From Pseudoalteromonas rubra (GTDB taxonomy: Bacteria > Pseudomonadota > Gammaproteobacteria > Enterobacterales > Alteromonadaceae), in the NCBI RefSeq assembly GCF_005887095.1, contig NZ_PNCI01000041.1, positions 52,793 to 116,792 on the forward strand: 64,000 bases of DNA. Reading direction: 5' to 3'. The position numbers and the translations under genes were made by a program. The notes below the pieces were generated by a model. That model was not told where the DNA came from. It was given only the letters and a program-made list of their open reading frames with translations, and made no database searches. Of this stretch, positions 28,935 to 36,787 are shown one piece after another (the stretch's first letter is position 1; each line of letters opens with the position of its first letter).

Positions 28935-29806
28935 ATTCCCTCCGAAAGCTGTTGCTGAAACAACTTATATGCACCACGCAGTGCTGCGTGCTCTAATGTA
29001 CCGACGGCTATTTCCAGTCGTTTAAACAACGCCGGATGTGTTTGCCTGGCCAGACTTTGCCACATAGCACGTTCAAATAAGTCATACGACTGACTAACAG
29101 AGCCACCCAGTACTATTTTATCCGGATCAAAGGCCAACAAAGTTTGCGCTAACGCATATCCCAGGTGGCTTCCAAATTCATCAAACAGAGATTGCGCATA
29201 GCGATCTCCTTGTTGTGCAAGCAATGCCTGCTCAGCGCCATTCGTCCCGCGCTTCAGAAAAAACTGCCCACTGGTGTAATGTTCTAATATGCCGTCTCGA
29301 TACGGAAAACTGCCAAACTCACCCGCGGCGCAATGCCTGCCGCTATATAGACGACCATCAAAAACAAGCCCGGCGCCCAGTCCGGTACCCAGGCATACGC
29401 CCAACAGGTTAGGAACAGGTGTATGCAAGCCAGTGCCCGACAGATAGTGATGTCCATAACAATATTCACCCATAGTAAAACAGTTAACATCATTGTTAAC
29501 AACTACAGGGAGAGAAAAATATGCATTTAGTTGTGCTGCCAGAGGCACATCCTGCCAGGCCGGTATATTGACAGTCTCCAGCACGGTGCCACTGCTAAGA
29601 TCAACCATGCCGGGAACACCAATTGCTATGCCACAACATTGCCCAGTTAGCTGCTCAGCAACGATCCCTGTTATAAAATCATTAACTTGTGACTTGGTTG
29701 CGGTAGCAGGCACACTATAGCGACGAGCATCATAAACCCCCTGCTCATCGACCCGGGCAACCTGTGCCTTGGTTCCACCCAGGTCAACACTGACTATCAT
29801 ACTCAT
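28931..29806 (-). CDS. ROK-family sugar kinase, probable N-acetylglucosamine kinase
   Basis: 291 residues. The ATP-binding 'DLGGTKAQVARVD' at the N-terminus and the catalytic Asp D106 in 'VVVNNDVNCFTMGE' are ROK features. The usual ROK zinc motif CxCGxxGCxE is absent; the region reads 'HCAAGEFGSFPYRDGILEHYTSG'. Its place between a NagP-type transporter and a hexosaminidase supports GlcNAc phosphorylation to GlcNAc-6-P. The start overlaps the transporter stop and its stop overlaps the hexosaminidase start, each by four bases. Confidence 0.82.
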   Translation of the reverse strand: MSMIVSVDLGGTKAQVARVDEQGVYDARRYSVPATATKSQVNDFITGIVAEQLTGQCCGIAIGVPGMVDLSSGTVLETVNIPAWQDVPLAAQLNAYFSLPVVVNNDVNCFTMGEYCYGHHYLSGTGLHTPVPNLLGVCLGTGLGAGLVFDGRLYSGRHCAAGEFGSFPYRDGILEHYTSGQFFLKRGTNGAEQALLAQQGDRYAQSLFDEFGSHLGYALAQTLLAFDPDKIVLGGSVSQSYDLFERAMWQSLARQTHPALFKRLEIAVGTLEHAALRGAYKLFQQQLSEGI

Positions 29807-31065
29807 TGGTTTGTCACTTCCTGTTGCTCAGTTGAAAGGGCCTTCTTTTGCCAGAATATTTTAATGGTGTGATTTTTCACGATAGGTTTTGCCCACCATG
29901 CAATCCAGGCGATGTATCCCAGTGGTAATATCAAAACGAAGCATGCCAGCTGCAACGAGCCACTCAGCTGAGTCAAAATACCAATCAAGGGAGAAGCGAG
30001 CGCCCCACCCACTATCCCCGTGCACAACACACCAGAGACAGTGCCATGACCACTTGGCACAGAGTTCAATGCCAAAGAGAACAGTACTGACCACATCACA
30101 GACAAAAAGAATCCGGACAACGGAAATGCGAGCAACGCGGTCTGCGCACTGCCTGTCAGAGCCACAATCAGGCTCATCGCCGCCCCCAGGCAAAACAACA
30201 TAAGCACCAGTTTTGCATCAAGTAGTTTCAGTAGCAATAAACCCAGCACACACCCCAGAGTCAACATCATCCAGAAATGGCTGATTACTTGCGCGCTCTG
30301 AGCTGTCTCTATTTGATGATAGGTGTGCAAAAACACCGCTATAGAATTGGCGATGCCCTGCTCCAATGCCACATACGCCACAATCGCAAAAAAGAACCGC
30401 ACCACGACAGGGTCACGAAAATACACCATACAAGCCTTTACACTCAGCTTTTCCTCATCACTGCGTTCAACGGCCTGCAACCTGACCAGACTAATCCAGA
30501 TCAGCATCACCACACTTAACAGTGCAAACAACCAGTACATGCTGAGCCAGGGCATGGATGAAGGGATCCAGCTGAAATCAGCGGGAGACGCCTGTATGTG
30601 AGTGGCGAGCGTGACATATACCCAAGGCGACAGACTCGCTGCCGCACCAAACAGTAACTGGGCCAGTACTGAGAACACAGCAAAGTGCGCACTACCGCCG
30701 CTGCGCCTGAGCAGGGGGTTAATGGCAACCTGCAACATTGCCATCGCGGTGCCAATCAAAAATAGCGCCAGCATAGCGACTAAAAACACGGGTGCTACTG
30801 CAAACAACAGCGCTCCGGAACCGGCCAGCACAAATGCTCCAAGCATAACGCGCTTCTCTCCAAAGCGCTGAACCAGCAATCCAGCAGGAATGGACATCAC
30901 CCCATAGGCGATGAAAAAGGCAAAAGGAAATAAACCGGCCAGAGTCAGACCTATGTTAAAGCTGCTTATCAGCTGCGGAAATATAGGACCGAGAATATTG
31001 GTGAAAAAGGACACCATAAAGAAGGTCACCAGTACCAGGGCAACCACGACGTAATTGGGTTTCAT
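29803..31065 (-). CDS. FucP/NagP-type MFS sugar transporter
   Basis: A 420-residue protein with about twelve membrane helices. The segment 'GPIFPQLISSFNIGLTLAGLFPFAFFIAYGVMSIPAGLLVQRFGEKR' and 'MLQVAINPLL' match the fucose:proton symporter subfamily, to which the NagP GlcNAc permeases of Shewanella and relatives belong. It presumably brings GlcNAc released by the GH20 enzyme across the inner membrane. AAGG lies eight bases before the ATG. It is the first gene of a three-gene operon and has a structured leader (31095-31181). Confidence 0.85.
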   Translation of the reverse strand: MKPNYVVVALVLVTFFMVSFFTNILGPIFPQLISSFNIGLTLAGLFPFAFFIAYGVMSIPAGLLVQRFGEKRVMLGAFVLAGSGALLFAVAPVFLVAMLALFLIGTAMAMLQVAINPLLRRSGGSAHFAVFSVLAQLLFGAAASLSPWVYVTLATHIQASPADFSWIPSSMPWLSMYWLFALLSVVMLIWISLVRLQAVERSDEEKLSVKACMVYFRDPVVVRFFFAIVAYVALEQGIANSIAVFLHTYHQIETAQSAQVISHFWMMLTLGCVLGLLLLKLLDAKLVLMLFCLGAAMSLIVALTGSAQTALLAFPLSGFFLSVMWSVLFSLALNSVPSGHGTVSGVLCTGIVGGALASPLIGILTQLSGSLQLACFVLILPLGYIAWIAWWAKPIVKNHTIKIFWQKKALSTEQQEVTNQ

Positions 31066-31094
31066 GTGTCTTACCTTGTTATGAACTGAGAGAT

Positions 31095-31181
31095 AAAAAG
31101 GCGGTGACTAGTTTGGAATCAGTTTGTGGGCAGACAAACTCAATGATCCAAGGGGATCCTGCTAAGGATAGCCACCGCCTT
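31095..31181 (-). terminator. three-way-junction leader ending as intrinsic terminator, upstream of transporter operon
   Basis: Seen on the minus strand. A 9-bp closing helix (arms 31173-31181 and 31098-31106, AAGGCGGTG/CACCGCCTT) is followed by five T residues (31095-31099). It encloses two further perfect hairpins: ATCCT/AGGAT around 31156-31169, and AGTTTGT/ACAAACT at 31121-31140, the latter extended by TTGGA/TCCAA at 31113-31117 and 31147-31151. It lies 30 bases before the transporter ATG. It may simply terminate the TonB receptor transcript, or act as an attenuator or unrecognised riboswitch-like leader. Confidence 0.55.
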
Positions 31182-31200
31182 AACTCGTTGGTAAGACTAG

Positions 31201-31232
31201 TGTGCCGCCATTGCCAGCGCTGTTGCGGCACA
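31201..31232. promoter_or_regulatory. inverted repeat around a CAGCGCTGT operator-like core
   Basis: Arms TGTGCCGC (31201-31208) and GCGGCACA (31225-31232) flank the palindrome core CAGCGCTGT at 31215-31223. The same nine-base core occurs in front of the TonB receptor (34759-34767). LacI-type GlcNAc repressors bind CG-centred palindromes of this kind, so a shared operator is plausible. Confidence 0.4.
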
Positions 31233-31651
31233 ATTCAAACAATTGCTAATACTTTTCTAGTGCGGTTGATGGCATTCAATGACGCTAAAAACTGGATAAC
31301 CATCAGTAAGCTTAGCCTTCTCACCAGACGAACCATATTGACTCATCAGAATGAAAGGCAAGACTAAACTATTATTCAACTTGCTATATGAAAAAGTTAA
31401 TAAACTATATTTTTCAGGTTCTTTTATATGAGTGAAGCGCATTATCGACGTCAATCCGCAACTCATTTAGTTCAGGAGTTGCCATTTTTTCATTCGACAA
31501 CGATGGGGATTGGTAAGTTTCTGAGTTTTAAAAATATATTGAGTGAGAAAAAATCATCAAGGCACTATCGTAGAAGCATGTTCCCAGCGCATTTAATTGA
31601 TACCGCCGGAAAAGAAAAGGCCTGAACTACCTACTCAGGCCCGAGGGAGAA

Positions 31652-34624
31652 TTACCAGCGACCGCGCACACCCAGTGTCAGACGACGCTCGTAGACGTTT
31701 TGTGAAATACGGTTGTCTTTCCACTGTGCGTAGTTGGATTCGTATTCCTCTGTCAGGTTACTGCCCGACATGTAAACCGTCAGATAATCAGTGACATCAT
31801 AGCTGGCCGAAATATCAATGTAGGTGGTTGGTTCCGTCCAGATGGCGGTATCGCCCATACCACCTGTGGTGGTAACCTGAGCCAGGCGCTTAGAGCGATG
31901 GTTTGCAGCTAAACGGAACTGGAAGCCATCTTTTTCATACCAAAGTACAGCATTAGAAGACTCTTTAGAGTTATCTTGTAATGGCAACGCTTCACCATAG
32001 AAATCCACCCGGCCACTTTCACTGTCTGAATAGGTATAGTTGAATGCCGCGCCGAACCCGCTCCAGAACCCTGGCAGGAAGTCAAATGCCTGCTGGTAAG
32101 TGAACTCAGCACCATTCATCGTACCACCCTGGCCATTTACCTGACCGGTGACACTCACTTCACGACGTACAACCCCATCCGCATCGGCCAATGGCATTGT
32201 CCAGGTGCTGGTTTCAATGAAGGATTTCAGCTGAATGTTGAACACACCAATGCTCACCAATGCACTTGGAGAGAAGTACCACTCCAATGCCACATCGGTA
32301 TTGGTTGCACGCCAGGGTTCAAGCTCCGGGTTACCCTGCATGGTCGCGTTCGTTGCAATCAACAAGTCTGGCGAAATACCTTCACGTGCAGCCAGATCGT
32401 CGCCAGCACGTGAGCGACTGACCTGCAATCCGCCAGCAATCGCGCTCAGGTCAAGGCGTGTCATGGTTTTGCCCCAGGCAGAGCGGAAGATGACGTCATC
32501 ACTCAGATTAACCGCCAGGTTTAATGACGGCAGGAAGTCACTGAACGACTTGCTGGTATTAATATCACCGGCATCTGCAGCCACAGAGCCCGGACAGTTA
32601 ACACAGATAGAATCACCAATCACGTTTTGTAGTATATCCAGATCCGTTTTAATGTACTGGAAACCTACGTTTGCGGTGTAAAGGTCAGTGGAGAAATCTG
32701 CGCGCCAGTAGAGCGTTTGTGTCTCTTCTTCAACTTCATAGGTGCTGCCTGGTACGCCGCCTTTCTTGTTGCCCGGATAAAGCTGATTCTGGAACGCAAA
32801 CGGGTCATCCAGCTGACGAGGATCAATGAAGAAATAGCTGCCACCATTCACCGGACCAAAGTCAGAGACCTGCTGGATCCAGCCTTCAGGCAGTTTATCG
32901 AACGTATACGGAGTGTCATAACCCATGGTCAGGTCACCATCAGATGCACTTGGCACACCGCCGCTACCGTCAGTATCAAATGCCGCCAGGCCCTGGTCTT
33001 TCCACATAACATCGACACTGCCTTCACCTACTGGATTGCTAAATGGAGCCAGTAGCACATACTGCTCACGTGAAACATCACGGTTACCCAAGCGAGCTCC
33101 AAAACTCATCTTGGTCAGTGAGCCCAGATCATCGAACAAGTACTCACCATCCAGGCGGATGATATCCAGGCTGGCATCTTCATTGAAGTTGTTTTCGGAG
33201 TAAGTCGACACCACTGAGTAGCGATTCATATTAGAACCAAACACTTCGCCTTGCAGCTCACTGGGTGGAACCAGTACCGGATGATCGCCCTGATAATTCA
33301 GCCTGACCGGCACAGTGCCCGGACCATAACCGCCAGGGTTTACGGCAATCGGGCCGTTGCCTTCATTACGACGTAGATTATGCGCCAGACCACTGGTCAT
33401 ATAGCCCTGCGCAACGTTTTCAGTGTGCATGCGCTCTGCATCCGCTGTAATAACACGCATCTTGCCCGAAAAGTTGCCGTCGCCTTTGTAAGTCAGCTCG
33501 AAATTGTAGTTGGTAGACTCACGCTCGTTGGTATGACTTTCCGAATGCGCAACCACACGTGGTGCATGCAGGGTAATGTCCTGAGCCGTGTACAGGTTGT
33601 AACCGCCATCCGTTTTACCCCTGTCGATGGCATCATGCTGCTCTTGCCAGTCCCAGTGACCACCCCAGGCATTGTCGGCCATCAAGCCACGCTGGCGGTC
33701 TGCATCATCCATTTTGGTATAAAAAACGTCTGCGCTCAGTTCAAAGTTGTTACTGAGCTGCGCCTGGAAACTCAAACTGCCACCGGTACGCTCACGCTCA
33801 GTAAACCTGTTAACCATCCCGTAACTCACATAAGTGAATTCTGCATCATCGGTATCCCCGTCACCATTGATATCACCTGCAGGACAATACCAGCAACCGC
33901 CGTCCTCTTGCGGCGCATAACCCCAGCCGTGGTTGGTCGAACCAAAACGGTAGTTCGCCAGGTTCACTTCGTCTCTGGTCAGGGTTGCCAGCACGGCAAA
34001 ACGATCTGCGTTATAGCCCGCTGCAATCATCGCTTTAGGGTCCGTTTCTTTTGAATAAGAGCCCCGTGATGCTTCAATCAATGCCGCACCGCTAAACCCT
34101 TGCTCCAAATCAAATGGCTTGCGAGTCTTAAGATCAACCGTACCAGAAATCCCCCCTGCGAGCGTATCTGCGGTAGGCGATTTCATTACATCCATCGCGC
34201 CAACAAGGCTAGACGGAATATCCGTAAAGTCAGGCTGTACAGTGGTCAGTGAGCCTGCACTTAGAAACTGCTCGCCATTCAGTAACGTTGTAACCTGTGG
34301 CATACCCCGGACGTTAATCGTCGAACCTTCACCAGCGCTACGACGGATCTGAATACCCGGAACCCGTTGTAGTGAATCAGCAATGGTGACGTCGGGAAGC
34401 TTACCAATGTCTTCCGCAGTGATAGAGTCGACTACTCCATCGGCAAAGCGTTTTGTGTTCAGGCTTTTCTCTGTCGAAGCGCGGATCCCTCGAACTTCAA
34501 TGACTTCAACAGACTCCTCTTGCTCAGCCTGAGCTGGCATGACAAAAGCGGTGCTCGAAATCACTGCGGCGGTTACCGCAAATGAAATACGAGACAATCT
34601 GAATGCTGCATTACAATGTTTCAT
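31652..34624 (-). CDS. TonB-dependent receptor, Xanthomonas/Caulobacter type, chitooligosaccharide/GlcNAc uptake
   Basis: 990 residues with signal peptide (about 1-33), TonB-box-like 'VEVIEVRG', a plug domain ('DSITAEDIGKLPDVTIADSLQRVPGIQI', 'NVRGMPQVTTLLNGEQF') and a large 22-strand barrel ending 'RRLTLGVRGRW' with a terminal aromatic residue. The plug sequence is that of the TonB-Xanth-Caul subgroup found in carbohydrate utilisation loci. The location beside GlcNAc genes suggests chitin oligosaccharides as cargo. A calcium-like 'DINGDGDTDD' loop occurs near residue 250. AGAGG precedes the ATG. It is divergent from the AraC regulator gene. Confidence 0.88.
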   Translation of the reverse strand: MKHCNAAFRLSRISFAVTAAVISSTAFVMPAQAEQEESVEVIEVRGIRASTEKSLNTKRFADGVVDSITAEDIGKLPDVTIADSLQRVPGIQIRRSAGEGSTINVRGMPQVTTLLNGEQFLSAGSLTTVQPDFTDIPSSLVGAMDVMKSPTADTLAGGISGTVDLKTRKPFDLEQGFSGAALIEASRGSYSKETDPKAMIAAGYNADRFAVLATLTRDEVNLANYRFGSTNHGWGYAPQEDGGCWYCPAGDINGDGDTDDAEFTYVSYGMVNRFTERERTGGSLSFQAQLSNNFELSADVFYTKMDDADRQRGLMADNAWGGHWDWQEQHDAIDRGKTDGGYNLYTAQDITLHAPRVVAHSESHTNERESTNYNFELTYKGDGNFSGKMRVITADAERMHTENVAQGYMTSGLAHNLRRNEGNGPIAVNPGGYGPGTVPVRLNYQGDHPVLVPPSELQGEVFGSNMNRYSVVSTYSENNFNEDASLDIIRLDGEYLFDDLGSLTKMSFGARLGNRDVSREQYVLLAPFSNPVGEGSVDVMWKDQGLAAFDTDGSGGVPSASDGDLTMGYDTPYTFDKLPEGWIQQVSDFGPVNGGSYFFIDPRQLDDPFAFQNQLYPGNKKGGVPGSTYEVEEETQTLYWRADFSTDLYTANVGFQYIKTDLDILQNVIGDSICVNCPGSVAADAGDINTSKSFSDFLPSLNLAVNLSDDVIFRSAWGKTMTRLDLSAIAGGLQVSRSRAGDDLAAREGISPDLLIATNATMQGNPELEPWRATNTDVALEWYFSPSALVSIGVFNIQLKSFIETSTWTMPLADADGVVRREVSVTGQVNGQGGTMNGAEFTYQQAFDFLPGFWSGFGAAFNYTYSDSESGRVDFYGEALPLQDNSKESSNAVLWYEKDGFQFRLAANHRSKRLAQVTTTGGMGDTAIWTEPTTYIDISASYDVTDYLTVYMSGSNLTEEYESNYAQWKDNRISQNVYERRLTLGVRGRW

Positions 34625-35002
34625 CTCTTTCCTCTTATTCTATATTCTTAAGATGTACGTCTGACGAAATAATCACCAGGCACTTTCCCTATTTGAACAG
34701 GCTTGTAGTTTATAAGTTTGCATTTTCAAACCCATATCGGTACAAACCTATCAGATAACAGCGCTGTCATTTCGTTATCTAGTACTTAGTAACGAACTAG
34801 GTACATGCATTATGCATGCTTTCCCTTAACCTTTGTTAATAAACTGTACCTTTTTAAGCGTAATGCATAGAATAATATTATAAGATAAGTGAAATGCATC
34901 ACCATTTAGAGACTAAGGCGTGAATATAACTGGATAGAGCAAATTATGACGTAAAAATATGTCTGTACAGCCATCAGTCGATTTAAGTAAAGGAGTAATG
35001 CC
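34625..35002. promoter_or_regulatory. divergent promoter region of TonB receptor and AraC regulator
   Basis: 378 AT-rich bases without a gene. It holds a near-palindrome with core CAGCGCTGT (34754-34771), an adjacent 26-base dyad with TTCGTTA/TAACGAA arms (34771-34796), and four copies of ATGCAT (34805, 34812, 34863, 34893). Either the AraC protein or a remote LacI-type repressor could act here. Confidence 0.5.
34754..34771. promoter_or_regulatory. LacI-type operator candidate upstream of TonB receptor
   Basis: An 18-base near-palindrome, GATAACAGCGCTGTCATT, centred on a CG step. Only the third positions of the TAACA/TGTCA arms differ. It shares CAGCGCTGT with 31215-31223 upstream of the transporter operon. 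The form resembles NagR-type sites known for GlcNAc genes. Confidence 0.45.
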
Positions 35003-35869
35003 ATGAAAGCAATGTGTGAAAAAGTCATTCCGTCTCATAATTGTTCATGGCGATACTGCCTGTATCAGCTAGAAGAAATTCCTTTTAACTGGCACTATCA
35101 TCCTGAATATGAAATTTGCCTGACTTTAAATAGCCAGGGAATGTGCCATATTGGCGATCATATCGCATCATATGGAGATTACGACCTGGTGTTAATGGGC
35201 CCGGAACTACCACACACCTGGCAGTCCCGTGACAATACAGATGGCAGTAAACATATTGTGCATGTTGCGCAAATTCCGGCTCCCTGGTTACAGCAACAGC
35301 TGCAACAAAATCCTGAACTTCAGGGGTTACACACCTTGCTGGACCACGCCAAATGTGGTTTAAGTTTTGACACAGACACAGCTAAAAAAAGTGAAAAGCT
35401 GTTTCGGAAAATGCAAAATGCCACTCCGTTGGAGCGTTATATTTTACTCTTTCAACTTCTTAATCTGATGGCGGGCAGTCAATACCACACCCTTTCAACC
35501 ATGGAATTCAGCTTTGCCAAGCAGCTGGACCCCGCCAAAGATAAGTTTGATCATGTGATCAATTACATCTACGACAATTACACCGAACCTCTAAGTGCCG
35601 AGCTTTTGGCCAGACAAGCCCATATGAGTACTAATCATTTTCACCGTTTCTTTAAAAAGCGCACCGAGTGCACGGTCACCGAATTCATCAACCAGTTGAG
35701 AATTGCCAAAGCCTGTAAACTGCTGCTCAAAACCAAAGCACCGATCACGGTGATCAGTGATCAGTGTGGATTTAATAACTTGTCTAATTTTAACCGTCGC
35801 TTTCTGGCTATCAAGCAATGCACACCCAGCCAGTTTCGCGCCCGAGTGCAGCAAAAAGCGCTGATATAA
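35003..35869 (+). CDS. AraC-family transcriptional regulator
   Basis: 288 residues. The N-terminal cupin-like sensing domain contains 'NWHYHPEYEICLTLNSQGMCHIGDH'. The C-terminal pair of helix-turn-helix motifs (about 190-288) includes 'LSAELLARQAHMSTNHFHRFFKKRTECTVTEFINQLRIAKA' and 'ITVISDQCGFNNLSNFNRRF', the standard AraC pattern. AGGAG precedes the ATG by seven bases. It is divergent from the TonB receptor gene and is a candidate sugar-responsive activator of the GlcNAc locus. No ligand can be named. Confidence 0.87.
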   Translation: MKAMCEKVIPSHNCSWRYCLYQLEEIPFNWHYHPEYEICLTLNSQGMCHIGDHIASYGDYDLVLMGPELPHTWQSRDNTDGSKHIVHVAQIPAPWLQQQLQQNPELQGLHTLLDHAKCGLSFDTDTAKKSEKLFRKMQNATPLERYILLFQLLNLMAGSQYHTLSTMEFSFAKQLDPAKDKFDHVINYIYDNYTEPLSAELLARQAHMSTNHFHRFFKKRTECTVTEFINQLRIAKACKLLLKTKAPITVISDQCGFNNLSNFNRRFLAIKQCTPSQFRARVQQKALI

Positions 35870-35944
35870 AAAACGGTTCAGGCTAAGGTAAGTTTGTGTT
35901 TCTATGATGAGCGCGAGCAAATAAAAATAACTAAGGATATACCT

Positions 35945-36733
35945 ATGCCACTTCTCTCATCTCTTTCACTTGCCCCTTTGGTAATGACGAGTGTCATTAC
36001 TACCGAGGCAACACTGCCAGCTTGTCAGGACGGGCAGGCCTGTACAATGGCGGTTTACAGCGAGCGCACCCAACAATGGCAATTTGTAAACAAAACGCGC
36101 GCAACTCAGGCCTACACCCCATTTTCAACGTATAAGATCCCCAATACCCTGATCTTGTTGGACACAGATACCATCAAGCCCGGGCAAGGCTACCAGATAG
36201 ATCATGCCAGGTATCCAGCCAAATCATGGTGGTTTGATGCCTGGCGCAAAGAGTCGATCACACCTGAAGAAGCATTTAAATACTCTGCAGTACCCCTATA
36301 TCAGACCTGGACAAACTTGCTTAGCAAACCCCTGATGCAACAGTATTTGGATGACTTTAACTATGGGAACCGCGACATCAGTGGCCCACACGACAAGTTT
36401 TGGCTGAACAGCAGTATTAAGCTCAGTGCAGTCGAGCAAGTCGAGTTTTTACGCCGGTTGCAATCACATGCTTTCAAACTAAAGCCCACTACCTACCAGG
36501 CGTTTAATAAGATTTTCTTACAAGAGCAAACCGAAGGCACAAAACTCTTTGCCAAAACAGGGACTGGCCCGGTCGCAAAAGGCGAGTATCTGGGGTGGTA
36601 TGTTGGCATGGTTGAAAACGCTCAGGGGCGTCATTATTTTGCTTTCAATATGGATGCTAAGACTTTTAAAGAAATGGCAGCAACGCGAGTCGAAATTGCT
36701 AAAGCGACACTGCACGAGATGAAGATATTGTAA
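35945..36733 (+). CDS. class D (OXA-type) beta-lactamase
   Basis: 262 residues with an N-terminal signal-like stretch. All class D motifs are visible: the S-T-Y-K tetrad at 61-64 (active-site Ser61, carbamylated-Lys position 64), S-A-V at 114-116, Y-G-N at 140-142 and K-T-G at 204-206. 'STYK' is a variant of the usual STFK. The family hydrolyses penicillins and sometimes carbapenems in the periplasm. The ATG at 35945 has AAGGA eight bases upstream; a longer in-frame start at 35894 lacks a signal peptide. It probably stands alone as an intrinsic chromosomal gene. Confidence 0.9.
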   Translation: MPLLSSLSLAPLVMTSVITTEATLPACQDGQACTMAVYSERTQQWQFVNKTRATQAYTPFSTYKIPNTLILLDTDTIKPGQGYQIDHARYPAKSWWFDAWRKESITPEEAFKYSAVPLYQTWTNLLSKPLMQQYLDDFNYGNRDISGPHDKFWLNSSIKLSAVEQVEFLRRLQSHAFKLKPTTYQAFNKIFLQEQTEGTKLFAKTGTGPVAKGEYLGWYVGMVENAQGRHYFAFNMDAKTFKEMAATRVEIAKATLHEMKIL

Positions 36734-36737
36734 GCCC

Positions 36738-36770
36738 GCCGTGGCGTGTGATACTTACACACACCACGGC
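36738..36770. terminator. hairpin between beta-lactamase and ybbP-like genes
   Basis: Arms GCCGTGG (36738-36744) and CCACGGC (36764-36770) with inner TGTG/CACA pairing. It lies between convergent genes and could serve both, though the T tail is weak. Confidence 0.5.
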
Positions 36771-36787
36771 ATTTCGTCACAAGACGA

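Larger units (their letters stand above)
31066..31651. other. 586-base intergenic region between the transporter operon and TonB receptor
   Basis: No credible gene; the short open frames here lack ribosome binding sites. The part next to 31065 holds a complex hairpin leader with a T-rich tail on the minus strand and a further dyad around a CAGCGCTGT core (31201-31232), both listed separately. The AT-rich segment 31360-31420 could carry a promoter. Confidence 0.6.

Noticed and set aside
31257..31466. 69-residue open frame on the minus strand in the GlcNAc intergenic region
   Set aside because: No ribosome binding site, no recognisable domain, and it overlaps the probable promoter region.
31428..31625. 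65-residue open frame on the plus strand downstream of the TonB receptor
   Set aside because: Random-looking composition, no known motif and no Shine-Dalgarno sequence.
33380..34054. 224-residue open frame antisense to the TonB receptor
   Set aside because: It is a shadow of the receptor gene, whose plug and barrel motifs are clear on the other strand.
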